Origin: Massilimicrobiota sp. An134
GTDB lineage: Bacteria > Bacillota_I > Bacilli_A > Erysipelotrichales > Coprobacillaceae
DNA length: 57,084 bases
NCBI RefSeq assembly: GCF_002160815.1
Contig: NZ_NFLH01000014.1
Location: 1-57,084, forward strand
Direction of reading: 5' to 3'
Part shown: piece after piece, positions 7,894 through 16,505 of the stretch
How the letters are laid out: every line of letters begins with the position of its first letter
How positions within the stretch are numbered: the stretch's first letter is position 1
Made by a program: the position numbers and the translations under genes
Notes under the pieces: model-generated
Databases searched by the model: none
Told to the model about the DNA's origin: nothing
The model's input: the letters and a program-made list of their open reading frames with translations, nothing else

Positions 7894-7905
7894 TTGGAGG
7901 TTCAT

Positions 7906-8217
7906 ATGAAAAGAAATCATGAAATTAAGATACGATTTAATGATGATGAATTTAAAATCTTAAACAATAAATTAGAAAGAACGAGCTTAAGTAGAGAAGC
8001 ATTTTCTAGAGCTTGTATATTAGGTAAAGAGATAAAAGTACCACCTGATCTAGATTATTATAAGTTAAAAAATGAGTTCAATCATATTGGTAATAACCTA
8101 AATCAGATAGCAAGAGCATTGAATAATAGACAAGACATATCACTAAAAACCATCATGGAAACCATCAAAGAATTACGACAAATGATTAAAAATCTTGATG
8201 AAAAAGTAAGGGGTTGA
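7906..8217 (+). CDS. mobC: MobC-like relaxosome accessory protein
   Basis: 103 residues from the ATG at 7906, preceded by TTGGAGGTTC. The N terminus (KRNHEIKIRFNDDEFKIL) looks like a ribbon-helix-helix DNA-binding domain, and FNHIGNNLNQIARALN is the hallmark of the bacterial mobilization MobC family. It should bind the adjacent oriT and assist relaxase nicking. The relaxase TTG start overlaps its TGA stop by 4 bases, implying coupled translation. Confidence 0.82.
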   Translation: MKRNHEIKIRFNDDEFKILNNKLERTSLSREAFSRACILGKEIKVPPDLDYYKLKNEFNHIGNNLNQIARALNNRQDISLKTIMETIKELRQMIKNLDEKVRG

Positions 8218-9485
8218 TTAAAGCAGTAACGTCAATTTGGGCTATCCGAGATCGTTTGGATAATGTCATCAAATATGTCGAAGATGAAAAAAAGACGATG
8301 CAAACGGTCTTGGATTACATCAGCCAAGATAATAAAGTCAAACAAAAAAAGTATGTAACTTGTCTTAATTGTGATGCATTTGCCCCATTAAAATCGATGC
8401 AGATGACTAAAAAATTGTTCCATGATCATAAAAAAATCGTAGCATTTCATGGTTATCAGTCATTTAAAATCGGTGAGGTCGATGCAAATATTGCACATGA
8501 AATTGGTGTAAAGTTTGCACAAAAAGTGTTTGGAAATCGTTATGAAGTTGTCGTTAGCACACACCTAGACAAAGATCATATCCATAATCATATCTTGATA
8601 AATTCAACTTCATTCATTGATGGAAAACGATTCTGTAATACAAAAAAAGATTACTGGAACATGAGAAATACGTCTGATGAATTATGCAAAGAATATGGAT
8701 TATCTATCATTGAAGATCCATCATACGATTCAAAAAAGTTGAATTATCATATCATGAAAACCTATATGAATGACATAAAAAAGGATATAGATGCTCTTGT
8801 AAAAGAGAGTAATTGTATTAAAGATTTAAAGGGTAATATGAAAAAGAAAGGGTATGAGTTCGAAAGAATCGATGGAGAAGATGTCGTTTATCATCCATAT
8901 TGTAATGAACCAATCTATCTAAAATTGTTAGGAGAAAAGTATCATCTTGATGAAATTGAAGAAAGATTGACTGACAAATGGATCCTTCCTCAAAACGTTG
9001 AACATACACAAAGTTATTATCGTTGTAAGGAATATTATCAACTTTATAAAAGAAAACAGTTACCTAAGCTAGCAGGAATCCATGTTGCTTATCTTATTTC
9101 AATTAATATCTTACCTACAAGAAAGCAACATATCTCTAAAGAAGCAAGACAAGCACTCAAGAAAATGGATCAATACTCTAGAGAAATCGAACTTCTTGCC
9201 AAGAACAAGATAGAAGATATTGATCAATTAAATAATTATCAACAACAAAAACAAGATGAACTCAATGACTTATTAAAACAAAGACAAGGTTGTTATTATC
9301 AACGACAACGATCAAGAACGATGGGTGAAAAAGAAGAATGGTCAGCAAAAGCAAAGTTATTTACACCAGAAATAAAGAAACTAAGGCTTCAAATCAAAGC
9401 GTGTGAGAACATCAGGAATCGTAGTTTTGATAAAGATATCGAAAGAATAGCACAAAAGAAAATTAAACAAAGAGGTGCAAGATAG
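8214..9485 (+). CDS. mobA: Relaxase / mobilization nuclease (MOBP-like)
   Basis: 423 residues. The start is a TTG at 8214 overlapping the mobC stop. The N-terminal relaxase domain (about 1-250) opens with TSIWAIRDRLDNVIKYVED and has the metal-binding motif THLDKDHIHNHILINS at about 115-130. The C-terminal part is basic and helical (about 300-423). It nicks oriT, attaches covalently to the 5' end and pilots the strand through a helper conjugation channel. With MobC and the upstream oriT it makes the element mobilizable; no transfer apparatus is present. Confidence 0.9.
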   Translation: MIKAVTSIWAIRDRLDNVIKYVEDEKKTMQTVLDYISQDNKVKQKKYVTCLNCDAFAPLKSMQMTKKLFHDHKKIVAFHGYQSFKIGEVDANIAHEIGVKFAQKVFGNRYEVVVSTHLDKDHIHNHILINSTSFIDGKRFCNTKKDYWNMRNTSDELCKEYGLSIIEDPSYDSKKLNYHIMKTYMNDIKKDIDALVKESNCIKDLKGNMKKKGYEFERIDGEDVVYHPYCNEPIYLKLLGEKYHLDEIEERLTDKWILPQNVEHTQSYYRCKEYYQLYKRKQLPKLAGIHVAYLISINILPTRKQHISKEARQALKKMDQYSREIELLAKNKIEDIDQLNNYQQQKQDELNDLLKQRQGCYYQRQRSRTMGEKEEWSAKAKLFTPEIKKLRLQIKACENIRNRSFDKDIERIAQKKIKQRGAR

Positions 9486-9497
9486 GAGGATAAAATC

Positions 9498-9842
9498 ATG
9501 AAAGAAATCAAGTATAACACAGTAGGGGATTATGAATTTCCGTCATTAAAAGAAGAAAGACCTTTACCAAATTTATCTAGATTTGGAAGAGAATATTTAA
9601 GAATATTAAAGGAAAAACATCCAGGGCATTACCTAGCCTTACGAGCAAGAGATGAGCTAAATGAAGAACTGATTCGTATGGATAAAGAGTTAAACCAGCG
9701 ATATGAAACCCTTGTTGAACAATACAAAGTATCAAAAAACATAACTGAAGAATTGAAAGAACAAGACCAAATGAAATGGGTTCAAGAGATGAATAATATC
9801 AAAAATTGTGTGGAAGAAATTATCTGGAATGAAATGGATTGA
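9498..9842 (+). CDS. TnpV-family transposon-encoded protein
   Basis: 114 residues. The conserved features of the TnpV family are visible: LSRFGREYLRILKEKHPG, then a helical region ending ELKEQDQMKWVQEMNNI. TnpV proteins are common passengers of Firmicutes integrative elements; their function is unknown. It sits 12 bases after the relaxase with its own AGGAGG site and is closed by a strong terminator overlapping its stop, so it is probably the last gene of the mobilization operon. Confidence 0.75.
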   Translation: MKEIKYNTVGDYEFPSLKEERPLPNLSRFGREYLRILKEKHPGHYLALRARDELNEELIRMDKELNQRYETLVEQYKVSKNITEELKEQDQMKWVQEMNNIKNCVEEIIWNEMD

Positions 9843-9864
9843 AGTAGGGGAACCTACTTCTTTT
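9841..9864 (+). terminator. Terminator of the mobilization operon
   Basis: GAAGTAGG (9841-9848) and CCTACTTC (9853-9860) form a perfect 8-bp stem with a GGAA loop, followed by TTTT. The stem starts inside the TnpV stop codon. It separates element core genes from the restriction cargo. Confidence 0.85.
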
Positions 9865-10037
9865 AATTTAATCATTTTGGTCTTCAATTTAGTCATTTGT
9901 CTCAGAATTGACTAAATTAAAGTGTAGTAATGGTAATTATATTATCGAAATTGATAAAAAACTTGTAAAAGTGCAAGAAAACTATATAAATGATTGCAAA
10001 TAAAATATATAATTATAAATAGTATGGAGGATAGTCT

Positions 10038-10253
10038 ATGAAAGTATGTTACAACAAATTTTTTAAATTATTGATTGATAGAGGAATTAGAAAAATGGAA
10101 TTTGCTAAGATGGCAGGTATTAGTCAAAATACGATGGCGAGACTTTCTCGAAATCAGAATGTTTCATTAGATGTACTAGGAAAAATATGTTGTACTTTAG
10201 ATTGTAAGATAGATGATATTCTTGAATTTATATCAGAAGATAAGGAGAAATAG
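10038..10253 (+). CDS. Small XRE-type regulator of the restriction operon
   Basis: 71 residues, essentially one Cro/CI-type HTH (MEFAKMAGISQNTMARLS, then LGKICCTLDCKIDDILEF). GGAGG precedes the ATG. The stop overlaps the region of the hsdM start. Small XRE proteins heading RM operons often act as controller proteins timing methylase and nuclease expression. That role is inferred from position. Confidence 0.75.
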   Translation: MKVCYNKFFKLLIDRGIRKMEFAKMAGISQNTMARLSRNQNVSLDVLGKICCTLDCKIDDILEFISEDKEK

Positions 10254-10255
10254 TG

Positions 10256-11761
10256 ATGGCAAAAGACAATACAAAAATAGGATTTGAAAAACAAATATGG
10301 GATGCAGCCTGTGTTCTTTGGGGGCATATTCCAGCAGCAGATTATCGTAAAGTGATTGTTGGCTTGATATTTTTAAGATACATTTCTAGTGCATTTGAAA
10401 AACGATACAATGAACTAGTAGAAGAAGGTTATGGTTTTGAAAATGATAAAGATGCATATATAGAAGAAAATATATTTTATGTACCTGAAAAAGCACGTTG
10501 GAATGTAATTGCTTCTGCAGCACATACGCCTGAAATTGGAACTGTATTAGATGATGCAATGAGAGCAATCGAAGATGAAAATAAGAGCCTTAAAAATGTA
10601 TTACCAAAGATATATGGTAGCCCTGATTTAGATAAACGAGTATTAGGCGAAGTTGTTGATTTATTCACAAACGAAGTTAATATGGAAGATATTGATGGAG
10701 ATCGAGATATATTAGGTCGTACATATGAATATTGCATAGCACAGTTTGCAGCATATGAAGGAACAAAAGGTGGAGAGTTCTATACACCTTCTAGTATTGT
10801 TAAAACAATTGTTGAAATATTGAAACCTTTTGAAGATTGTCGAGTGTATGATCCATGTTGTGGGTCTGGAGGAATGTTTGTACAAAGTGTAAAATTTCTA
10901 CAAGCACATTCTGGCAATAGAAATAGAATATCTGTTTATGGTCAAGAATCAAATGCTGATACATGGAAAATGGCTAAGATGAATATGGCAATTAGAGGCA
11001 TTGATGCAGATTTTGGACCATATCAAGCAGATACATTCTTTAATGATTTACACAAAACATTAAAAGCAGACTTTATCATGGCAAATCCACCATTCAATTT
11101 AAAAAACTGGGGGCAGGATAAATTAAAGGATGATGTTCGTTGGAAATATGGGTTACCACCTGAAGGAAATGCGAACTTTGCATGGATTCAGCACATGATT
11201 CACCATTTGGCACCAAATGGAAAAATAGGTTTAGTATTAGCTAATGGTGCATTATCATCTCAAACATCAGGAGAAGGAGAAATTCGAAAAAATATTATAG
11301 AAGCAGATCTAATCGAAGGAATTGTAGCATTACCAACACAATTATTCTATAGTGTTACAATCCCTGTAACATTATGGTTTATTAGTAAAAATAAAAAACA
11401 AAAAGGAAGAACTCTCTTCATTGATGCACGCAAAATGGGATATATGGTAGATCGTAAACATAGAGACTTTACTACTGAAGATATTAAAAAGCTAGCTGAC
11501 ACGTTTGAATTATTTCAAAGTGGTACCTTAGAAGAGGTAAAAGGATTTTGTGCCATTGCGACCACAGAAGATATAGCAAAACAAGACTATATTTTAACTC
11601 CAGGAAGATATGTAGGTATTGCGGAACAAGAAGATGATGGAGAGCTATTTGATGATAAGATGAAACGTCTAACTTCTGAATTGTCAGACATGTTTAAAAA
11701 GTCTCGTGAGTTAGAGGATGAGATACGCAAAAAATTGAGTGCAATTGGATATGAAATATAA
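10256..11761 (+). CDS. hsdM: Type I restriction-modification methyltransferase subunit
   Basis: 501 residues from the ATG at 10256, with AAGGAG 8 bases upstream; a GTG at 10253 is less well spaced. An N-terminal HsdM helical domain (about 1-140; FLRYISSAFE) precedes the N6-adenine methylase fold, with SAM motif DPCCGSGGMF (about 200) and catalytic NPPF (about 279). The C-terminal helical tail should contact HsdS. It forms M2S1 and, with HsdR, the restriction complex. It reads into two hsdS loci and, beyond, hsdR. Confidence 0.95.
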   Translation: MAKDNTKIGFEKQIWDAACVLWGHIPAADYRKVIVGLIFLRYISSAFEKRYNELVEEGYGFENDKDAYIEENIFYVPEKARWNVIASAAHTPEIGTVLDDAMRAIEDENKSLKNVLPKIYGSPDLDKRVLGEVVDLFTNEVNMEDIDGDRDILGRTYEYCIAQFAAYEGTKGGEFYTPSSIVKTIVEILKPFEDCRVYDPCCGSGGMFVQSVKFLQAHSGNRNRISVYGQESNADTWKMAKMNMAIRGIDADFGPYQADTFFNDLHKTLKADFIMANPPFNLKNWGQDKLKDDVRWKYGLPPEGNANFAWIQHMIHHLAPNGKIGLVLANGALSSQTSGEGEIRKNIIEADLIEGIVALPTQLFYSVTIPVTLWFISKNKKQKGRTLFIDARKMGYMVDRKHRDFTTEDIKKLADTFELFQSGTLEEVKGFCAIATTEDIAKQDYILTPGRYVGIAEQEDDGELFDDKMKRLTSELSDMFKKSRELEDEIRKKLSAIGYEI

Positions 11762-11897
11762 CTTTGCTATATTATTTAAATGTGCTGTGAGTAAATTCAT
11801 TTGTGTGAAATTAAATATTGGTTAAGGATACTAATCGGATATTTTATTAACTTAAGAACATATTTAAAATATTTTAACAGGTATAGAAAAGTTCATC

Positions 11898-12005
11898 GAG
11901 TAGCTTTAGCAACTCTTAGATCATGGGAAAATAGATACAACTTTTCAGTACGCAATGGAAAAACAGAGCAATGTTAAGATTGTTCACTTAAAATACATTA
12001 GATAA
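11898..12005 (+). pseudogene. Relic of the 3' end of a tyrosine recombinase
   Basis: In the frame starting GAG at 11898 the bases read E*L*QLLDHGKIDTTFQYAM followed by KQSNVKIVHLKYIR and a stop. This closely matches the end of the intact recombinase at 13326-14309 (EQLQQLLGHRKIDTTLQYAM). Two stops replace glutamine codons, both C-to-T changes. The identical AGAGGAAAAGATTATGG leader follows in both places. A recombinase-hsdS unit was therefore duplicated and one recombinase decayed. Upstream bases 11762-11897 hold nothing else recognisable. Confidence 0.85.
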
Positions 12006-12018
12006 AGAGGAAAAGATT

Positions 12019-12576
12019 ATGGTTGAATGGATTGAGAAAAGTCTTGGAGAAATTGCAGAAGTAACAAAACTGGCTGGTTTCGAGTTTACTAAGCATATAA
12101 AATACAACAGTGATGGAGAAATTATAGCGTTGAGAGCTCTAAATTTGAGAAACGGAGAACTAGATTTAACTGATATCAAAAGAATATCAAGAGAAGTGTC
12201 AGAAAGATTGACTAGAAGTAAAATTTATAAAGACGACATATTGTTAACTTATACAGGAAATGGGTATGGCGATTGTGCAATAATAGAAGATAATGATAAG
12301 TACCATTTAGCACCCAATATTTGCAAAATTGTACCTAATAATAAAGAAGTTTTCCCATATTATTTATATTGCTATATTCGTTCCAAAGCCTTTTATAATC
12401 AAATGTCTAACAATATGACGGGATCTGGACAACCTACCATTCCAATGAAAACAATAAGGCTGCTAAAAGTACCAGTACCAGAAATGAGTGTGCAAATAAA
12501 TGTTGCTAATATGATATGGTTGCTCAATCAAAAAATACGCAATAACAGAGCGATAAACAATAATTTAGCGGCTTAA
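12019..12576 (+). CDS. hsdS: Truncated HsdS carrying one recognition domain (half-gene a, OFF form)
   Basis: 185 residues: one target-recognition domain (about 1-150, starting MVEWIEKSLGEIAEVTKL) and the start of the central spacer helix (NQKIRNNRAINNNL). The frame then crosses site 1 and stops after two codons (AA*), because the DNA beyond belongs to an inverted second half. A normal type I HsdS has two recognition domains (about 390-410 residues). Flipping the segment between sites 1 and 2 would join this frame in register to half c. A single-domain HsdS can in principle work as a dimer. Good ribosome binding site AGAGGAAAAG. Confidence 0.85.
   Translation: MVEWIEKSLGEIAEVTKLAGFEFTKHIKYNSDGEIIALRALNLRNGELDLTDIKRISREVSERLTRSKIYKDDILLTYTGNGYGDCAIIEDNDKYHLAPNICKIVPNNKEVFPYYLYCYIRSKAFYNQMSNNMTGSGQPTIPMKTIRLLKVPVPEMSVQINVANMIWLLNQKIRNNRAINNNLAA
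12553..12568 (+). repeat. hsdS recombination site 1 (plus orientation)
   Basis: ATAAACAATAATTTAG, encoding INNNL in the HsdS spacer helix. It is identical to sites 2-4 and imperfectly palindromic (TAAA...TTTA), as expected for a tyrosine-recombinase core. It faces site 2 in inverted orientation. Confidence 0.85.
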
Positions 12577-13205
12577 AGCTCAATGCCTGACACATCAATC
12601 TCGCCGGACATTAAACGAGGTAAAAGAGTATCTCGAAGCTTTGCTAAGCGTTTGTTTTCTAAACGGTTATTAACAATCTGTTCTATCATCGGCGCTGTTA
12701 TTTCGTCGAACTTGTTGAGCGTACTCTCATCAGGTAGCAAGATTTCAAAAGAGTCGTAATCTTTTTTGCCTATATGAATTACAGTTGTAGCAACCTGTGT
12801 TTGCTCAATATGATTCAGTAAAGGCTTAATACTGTAAAGAACAAACGCTTTTCTCTTTGGTTGTTTATTTTCAAAAATACATACTCGTTGGTTAAGCCAA
12901 GCTTCTTCATTACCCCAAATGTATGGACGGAATTCTCCATCCATACCAACTACAATGTCACCGGGATGAATTAAATGACCTTTTGGATGTATTTCTGTTG
13001 TAAAGGTTACAAATTCTTGTTCCTTTAGGTCACGAATACGAATGATAGGTTTACCAAATCCTTCCGTATTGAACATTTTTGAAGCAAAAGGAGCACCATA
13101 GATAATGTTTGCAACAGAATATATATCTGTAAGTTTCCAGTTAGCTGGCTTTGTCCCATTAAATGGCTCATAATCAACAAACCAAGATTTGTAGAGCGCT
13201 TGCAT
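12573..13205 (-). CDS. Silent HsdS second half (recognition domain c), inverted cassette
   Basis: 210 codons on the minus strand from MQALYKSWFVDYEPFNG to the C-terminal LMSGEIDVSGIEL, the standard end of an HsdS. Upstream of the apparent ATG the frame continues through site 2 as INNNLDEQ, the same register as the spacer of half-gene a. It therefore lacks its first half and promoter and is a storage cassette. Inversion between sites 1 and 2 would give an a+c HsdS of about 400 residues. It ends 4 bases into the stop region of half-gene a. Confidence 0.85.
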   Translation of the reverse strand: MQALYKSWFVDYEPFNGTKPANWKLTDIYSVANIIYGAPFASKMFNTEGFGKPIIRIRDLKEQEFVTFTTEIHPKGHLIHPGDIVVGMDGEFRPYIWGNEEAWLNQRVCIFENKQPKRKAFVLYSIKPLLNHIEQTQVATTVIHIGKKDYDSFEILLPDESTLNKFDEITAPMIEQIVNNRLENKRLAKLRDTLLPRLMSGEIDVSGIEL

Positions 13206-13213
13206 TTGTTCAT

Positions 13214-13229
13214 CTAAATTATTGTTTAT
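13214..13229 (-). repeat. hsdS recombination site 2 (minus orientation)
   Basis: CTAAATTATTGTTTAT, the exact reverse complement of site 1, just upstream of silent half c. Together with site 1 it brackets a segment of about 680 bp. Confidence 0.85.
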
Positions 13230-13325
13230 AATATATCCGATAACTCCCGTGGGTGGCGGGAGTTAATATCAGGGGACTTCCGCCTCATTGTCGTTCTCTA
13301 AGATTTATTCAAAGGAGAATTGACT

Positions 13326-14309
13326 GTGAAACAAAATTTAATTAAAGACGTTGTTCAGGAAATGTTACCTTTCTTAAACAATGCACAAAGCGAAAAATTG
13401 CAAGAAGTTTTGAAATATGCTCTTGGAAAATACGAGGTAACAGAAAATAAAGAGACAGAGATAATCTTGGAGCAGGACTTTGTTGAACTGTTCTTATCTG
13501 CAAAACGAATAGAGGGCTGCTCTGAGAAATCTCTAAAATATTATAAAGCAACCATTGAAGCTATGATTGCGGAATTACAAAAAAACGTTAAGCATATTGT
13601 AACAGATGATATTCGCAATTATCTTACTCACTATCAAGAGAAAAATGGTTCAAGTAAAGTTACAATAGATAATATTCGCCGTATTTTATCAAGCTTCTTT
13701 TCTTGGTTGGAGGATGAGGATTATATACTGAAAAGCCCCGTCAGACGCATATACAGAGTGAAAACTGGAACAAATATCAAGGAAACATATTCCGATGAGG
13801 CGTTAGAACTTATGAGAGATAATTGTACGGAATTAAGAGATTTGGCGATGATAGATATGCTTGCGTCAACAGGTATGCGTGTCGGCGAAATGGTATTGCT
13901 AAATCGAAATGATATTGATTTCAATGAAAGAGAATGTATTGTGTTCGGTAAAGGAAGCAAAGAGCGTGTGGTCTACTTTGATGCTCGAACTAAGATACAT
14001 TTACAGAATTATTTAGAAAGCAGAACAGATGATAATCCGGCGTTGTTTGTATCGCTTAAGTCACCTCACGAAAGGCTAAAAATCGGCGGTGTTGAAGTCC
14101 GTCTGCGTGAATACGGAAAACGATTAGGTTTGCAAAAAGTACACCCACACAAGTTTAGGCGTACACTTGCAACTATGGCAATAGATAAAGGAATGCCTAC
14201 TGAGCAGCTTCAGCAGCTCTTGGGACATAGGAAGATAGATACAACCTTGCAGTATGCAATGGTAAAACAGAGCAATGTTAAAATTGCTCACCGAAAATAC
14301 ATTGGATAG
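13326..14309 (+). CDS. Tyrosine recombinase of the hsdS shufflon
   Basis: 327 residues from the GTG at 13326 (AAGGAG 8 bases upstream); a TTG at 13320 is too close to that site. An N-terminal SAM-like domain (about 40-130) precedes the catalytic domain with R in STGMRVGEM (about 181), HPHKFRRTLA (about 274) and Y in TTLQYAMV (about 309). It lies between two hsdS loci bearing four copies of a 16-bp site, so it most likely inverts hsdS segments rather than mobilizing an element. Its codons are slightly more GC-rich than its neighbours'. A GC-rich hairpin (TAACTCCCG/CGGGAGTTA, near 13241-13265) precedes it. Confidence 0.9.
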   Translation: MKQNLIKDVVQEMLPFLNNAQSEKLQEVLKYALGKYEVTENKETEIILEQDFVELFLSAKRIEGCSEKSLKYYKATIEAMIAELQKNVKHIVTDDIRNYLTHYQEKNGSSKVTIDNIRRILSSFFSWLEDEDYILKSPVRRIYRVKTGTNIKETYSDEALELMRDNCTELRDLAMIDMLASTGMRVGEMVLLNRNDIDFNERECIVFGKGSKERVVYFDARTKIHLQNYLESRTDDNPALFVSLKSPHERLKIGGVEVRLREYGKRLGLQKVHPHKFRRTLATMAIDKGMPTEQLQQLLGHRKIDTTLQYAMVKQSNVKIAHRKYIG

Positions 14310-14322
14310 AGAGGAAAAGATT

Positions 14323-15498
14323 ATGGCTGAACAAATCACAACGTTAGCTTCACTAACGGTAAACGGAAAAGGTTCATACGGAATTGGTGCAAGTGCCGTT
14401 CCTTTCTCAAGAGATTTATATACCTATTTGAGAATTACAGATATAAAAGATGACGGAACACTCAATCTACAAGATTTGAAATCGGTTGATGATGATAAAG
14501 CTTCGGAATATCTTTTAAAACCGAACGATATTGTATTTGCAAGAACAGGAGCAAGTACTGGAAGAAATTATTTTTACGATGGAACAGACGGGGAGTTTGT
14601 ATATGCAGGATTTCTTATTAAATTCAGTATTGATGAGAAAAAAGTAAATCCTAAATATATAAAGTATTTCTGTCAATCTAAACAGTATAAGGACTGGATT
14701 AACTCCTTTAATACTGGTAGCACACGTGGAAACATAAATGCTCAAACTCTTGGAAAAATGCCGATTCCTCTAATTGAGAGAAAGAAACAAGATGCTTTGG
14801 TAAGTATTCTTTCAAGTATAGACGAAAAAATTAAGAAGAATGAAGCAATAAACAATAATTTAGAGCAGCAAGCACAGACTTTGTTTGAAAATACTTTTTG
14901 TAAACCCGCAGATTTTGCTACAAAACGAATTTCATTGTCGAACTTAATGGACTATGCCGGTGGAAGCCAACCACCTGCTTCCGAATTCATTTTTAGCCCG
15001 CAAGAGGGTTACATTCGTTTTGTTCAAATTAGAGATTACGATACTGACAGTCACATTACATATATACCTGTTTCTTCCAAAAACAAGCTTTGTGAAGAAC
15101 ACGATATAATGATTGCCCGATATGGTGCATCTTTGGGGCGAATCTGCTTCGGAATTAACGGAGCTTATAATGTTGCTCTTGCTAAGGTTTTTCCAAAGAA
15201 AACCTTTTACAGAGAGTTTCTTCGATGCTACTTATCCTCTCGCACATTTTATGAAGGGATAAACAATAAAGGTGGAAGAAGCGCACAATCAGGGTTCAAT
15301 CAAAGTGATATAAACTCTTTTGAGATAGAATTTCCGCTTGATGAGGCCATCGTAAAGAACTTTGAAGATATTATTGCGCCAATGTTTGAGCAACGTTTGC
15401 AACTTAAAAAAGAAAACCAATACCTTTCTTCTTTGCGTGATACCCTTTTACCAAAACTGATGTCTGGTGAGATTGATGTGTCTAACATCGAGCTTTAA
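14323..15498 (+). CDS. hsdS: Full-length HsdS specificity subunit (recognition domains b+d, ON form)
   Basis: 391 residues from the ATG at 14323 (leader GAGGAAAAGATT, the same as for half-gene a). The first recognition domain covers about 1-165, the spacer helix with INNNLEQQAQTLFENTF begins near 175, the second domain is about 200-350, and the tail ends LMSGEIDVSNIEL. It directs the M2S and R2M2S complexes to a bipartite target. Site 3 lies in the spacer codons and site 4 just after the stop, so the second domain is itself an invertible cassette. It follows the recombinase by 13 bases. Confidence 0.93.
   Translation: MAEQITTLASLTVNGKGSYGIGASAVPFSRDLYTYLRITDIKDDGTLNLQDLKSVDDDKASEYLLKPNDIVFARTGASTGRNYFYDGTDGEFVYAGFLIKFSIDEKKVNPKYIKYFCQSKQYKDWINSFNTGSTRGNINAQTLGKMPIPLIERKKQDALVSILSSIDEKIKKNEAINNNLEQQAQTLFENTFCKPADFATKRISLSNLMDYAGGSQPPASEFIFSPQEGYIRFVQIRDYDTDSHITYIPVSSKNKLCEEHDIMIARYGASLGRICFGINGAYNVALAKVFPKKTFYREFLRCYLSSRTFYEGINNKGGRSAQSGFNQSDINSFEIEFPLDEAIVKNFEDIIAPMFEQRLQLKKENQYLSSLRDTLLPKLMSGEIDVSNIEL
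14848..14863 (+). repeat. hsdS recombination site 3 (plus orientation)
   Basis: ATAAACAATAATTTAG within the spacer of the active hsdS, identical to site 1 and in the same reading register (INNNL). Confidence 0.85.
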
Positions 15499-15502
15499 GC
15501 TA

Positions 15503-15518
15503 CTAAATTATTGTTTAT
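15503..15518 (-). repeat. hsdS recombination site 4 (minus orientation)
   Basis: CTAAATTATTGTTTAT, 5 bases after the stop of the active hsdS. Inversion of 14848-15518 would leave the first half ending NNNLVA*, matching the NNNLAA* end of half-gene a. Confidence 0.85.
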
Positions 15519-15538
15519 AAAAACAAAAGGAGTTTATA

Positions 15539-16420
15539 ATGATTGAATGGGTAGATAAATATAGTAATGTAATACAAATTATAATAGGTTTACTTTCTTT
15601 AGGTGCAACATTTTTTGTTTCGTTTAGAATATATCAGTTACAAAAAAGACATGAACAAGAAATAGAAATGATGGAAGAAAATGAACAAAAAAGAAAATTA
15701 GAGGAAGAAGCACATAGGTTTTTAATAGATAATGCAGAAGAGATTGATTATTTGCCTTGGTGTGTTATTGCTAGTAACTTATCTAGACATCAAAAACATA
15801 CTCGTAAAATATACACGAATTTTTGTAAATGTTCTATAGAATTACAAAATGAAATAATGCGTGTTGAACAATACAATATACGTACTATTGATGATATAAA
15901 TTGGATAGATAAAGCCATAGAGTCACTAAGAAACGATATTAAAAAATTTCAATTGGCTCAACGTGATTATTTGTATGATAACGCAAAATATTTTCATAGA
16001 GCTTTTGAACATTATAAGGAAAAGAAATGGGAAAGAACTCCACGAATTTTTGAACCGATCAATAAATTTAAACAATTTTCAAAGATATGTTTTACAGATG
16101 GCAAGTTAAATATTGGAAATTATATTAATGAGTATCTTAATTTGTATATAGATAATTCAGATTTATGTATTGGTAAACCAAAACCACCATTTGATTATGT
16201 ATGGCAAGATCAAAAGTTATCTTCTATAGATACAGATGAAGAAATAGTTTGTTGGTGGATAATGGATTTGGTTTTTTATACTGTAATGAATCTTTATAAC
16301 CATGATATCTATGATTCAAAAATATTAATAAACGATATAACGGATGCACAAGTTAATACATTTGAAGATAAATACTTTCAAACAATGTTTGTATTATATT
16401 GTATATACTGCAATTCATAA
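15539..16420 (+). CDS. Membrane-anchored protein of unknown function in the RM operon
   Basis: 293 residues, family not recognised. One transmembrane segment at about 10-31 (IQIIIGLLSLGATFFVSF) is followed by a charged coiled-coil (about 33-56; EIEMMEENEQKRKLEEEA) and a soluble helical domain rich in aromatic residues. AAAAGGAG precedes the ATG. It lies between hsdS and hsdR, co-directional and closely spaced, so it is probably co-transcribed. An anti-phage accessory or membrane-tethering role is possible but is inference only. Confidence 0.7.
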   Translation: MIEWVDKYSNVIQIIIGLLSLGATFFVSFRIYQLQKRHEQEIEMMEENEQKRKLEEEAHRFLIDNAEEIDYLPWCVIASNLSRHQKHTRKIYTNFCKCSIELQNEIMRVEQYNIRTIDDINWIDKAIESLRNDIKKFQLAQRDYLYDNAKYFHRAFEHYKEKKWERTPRIFEPINKFKQFSKICFTDGKLNIGNYINEYLNLYIDNSDLCIGKPKPPFDYVWQDQKLSSIDTDEEIVCWWIMDLVFYTVMNLYNHDIYDSKILINDITDAQVNTFEDKYFQTMFVLYCIYCNS

Positions 16421-16505
16421 AATATTAATTAGAAAATCAAGAAGAGAAAAAAATAATTTTGAGTATAAAGCAAAACACATCATTGATGTAAAAATGGGGG
16501 AATAT

